From contig JACONN010000002.1 of NCBI GenBank assembly GCA_014323675.1, forward strand, positions 1,116,001 through 1,180,000: DNA of 64,000 bases. Direction: 5' to 3'. Positions 63,720 through 64,000 of this stretch are shown here, in pieces. Source of the stretch: Hormoscilla sp. GM7CHS1pb. GTDB lineage: Bacteria; Cyanobacteriota; Cyanobacteriia; Cyanobacteriales; Desertifilaceae. The notes under the pieces were generated by a model. That model saw only the letters and a list, made by a program, of their open reading frames with translations. It was not told where the DNA came from and ran no database searches. The translations under genes were made by a program, and so were the position numbers. Each line of letters opens with the position of its first letter. Positions within the stretch are counted from its first letter, which is position 1.

Positions 63720-63845
63720 AAATGATATTTGCTATGGGCCAGAGCAAATATGATATGGGCCATAGCAAATATGATATGGCCCATAGCAAATATGATATGG
63801 GCCAGAGCAAATATGATATGGGCCAGAGCAAATATGATATGCGGC
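63720..63845. repeat. 21-bp minisatellite, five clear units plus flanking half-units
   Basis: Units of AGCAAATATGATATGGGCCA plus one base, with variants CATAG and CAGAG at the joints, from about 63743 to 63842; a related inverted half-unit (ATATTTGCTATGGGCC) precedes them. No spacers. Frames remain open with seven-residue repeats on the minus strand. Confidence 0.92.
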
Positions 63846-64000
63846 ATATTTGACTCGTTCGGTGGGCGAAACTTGGTCACCCAGAACAGAGGCTGCGCCT
63901 CTGGTCACAAGGCAAAGAGCCCTACCGGTAAAGCCGATGCCACCCGGAGTTCCCGCGCGTTAGCGGAGAGCAGAGTCGCACCCGATCGCATCAGACCGTG
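63846..64000. other. Window end, no gene seen
   Basis: No coding signal or recognisable RNA. Confidence 0.5.

Overview
The window is chromosome from a cyanobacterium, probably a filamentous Oscillatoriales-type genome. The evidence is photosystem I PsaC, cytochrome b6 and subunit IV (petB, petD), the D1-type processing protease CtpA, several Psb34/Psb35-like photosystem II assembly proteins, a phycocyanin-alpha-like protein, a COP23 domain protein, and very frequent GCGATCGC (HIP1) octamers. No rRNA, tRNA or CRISPR array was seen.

Layout. 0-7.3 kb: partial SNF2-type helicase (-), CrtISO-like oxidoreductase, an ABC-2 exporter pair, and a two-gene ATPase + DUF3226 cassette. 7.3-12.5 kb: two small proteins, then a tight minus-strand directon ndh - type II restriction enzyme - circularly permuted m5C methyltransferase - glutaminase. 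12.5-21.3 kb: broken methyltransferase, SET protein, two transporters, Uma2 remnant, glmU, psaC, glmS. 21.3-31.3 kb: accessory region with two decayed dapL fragments beside a DUF262/DUF1524 (GmrSD-like) gene, dapL itself, toxin-antitoxin fragments, a 21-bp minisatellite cutting a Doc toxin, rnc, two short inverted-repeat elements, and a PIN toxin overlapping a phycobiliprotein-like gene, with a second, dying copy of that pair. 31-36.6 kb: frmA stub, fghA, an IS1182-type element and an IS630 element. 36.9-39 kb: two Psb35-like and five tandem Psb34-like genes. 39-46.5 kb: rsmG, ABC ATPase, TPR protein, DUF3531, NUDIX, a repeat-rich stretch, ilvD. 46.9-50.7 kb: proline-iminopeptidase-like hydrolase, a STAS-like/PIN pair, an ART-like/S1 pair. 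50.7-55.2 kb: ctpA divergent from petBD, then a REC-GGDEF-EAL protein whose end lies in a MITE. 55.2-59.4 kb: a decayed hybrid kinase split by an ISL3 element and a gmd/glycosyltransferase chimera split by a second identical IS630 copy. 59.4-64 kb: zinc-ribbon membrane protein, HicB-like antitoxin, exported protein, ruvB, TPR protein, COP23 fragment and a second 21-bp minisatellite.

Two themes run through the window. First, many conserved genes (petB, ilvD, dapL, glsA, NUDIX, ABC permease, CrtISO-like, SET) are broken by a single base, nearly always in a homopolymer, which points to uncorrected indels in the assembly; I annotate these as one gene. Second, real decay is also present: in-frame stops, IS insertions with target duplications, truncated gene ends and repeat invasion. 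The most novel candidate is the PIN nuclease gene translationally coupled to a phycocyanin-alpha-like protein that has lost the bilin-binding cysteine and gained an acidic C-terminal tail, which looks like a possible toxin-antitoxin pair built on a phycobiliprotein fold.
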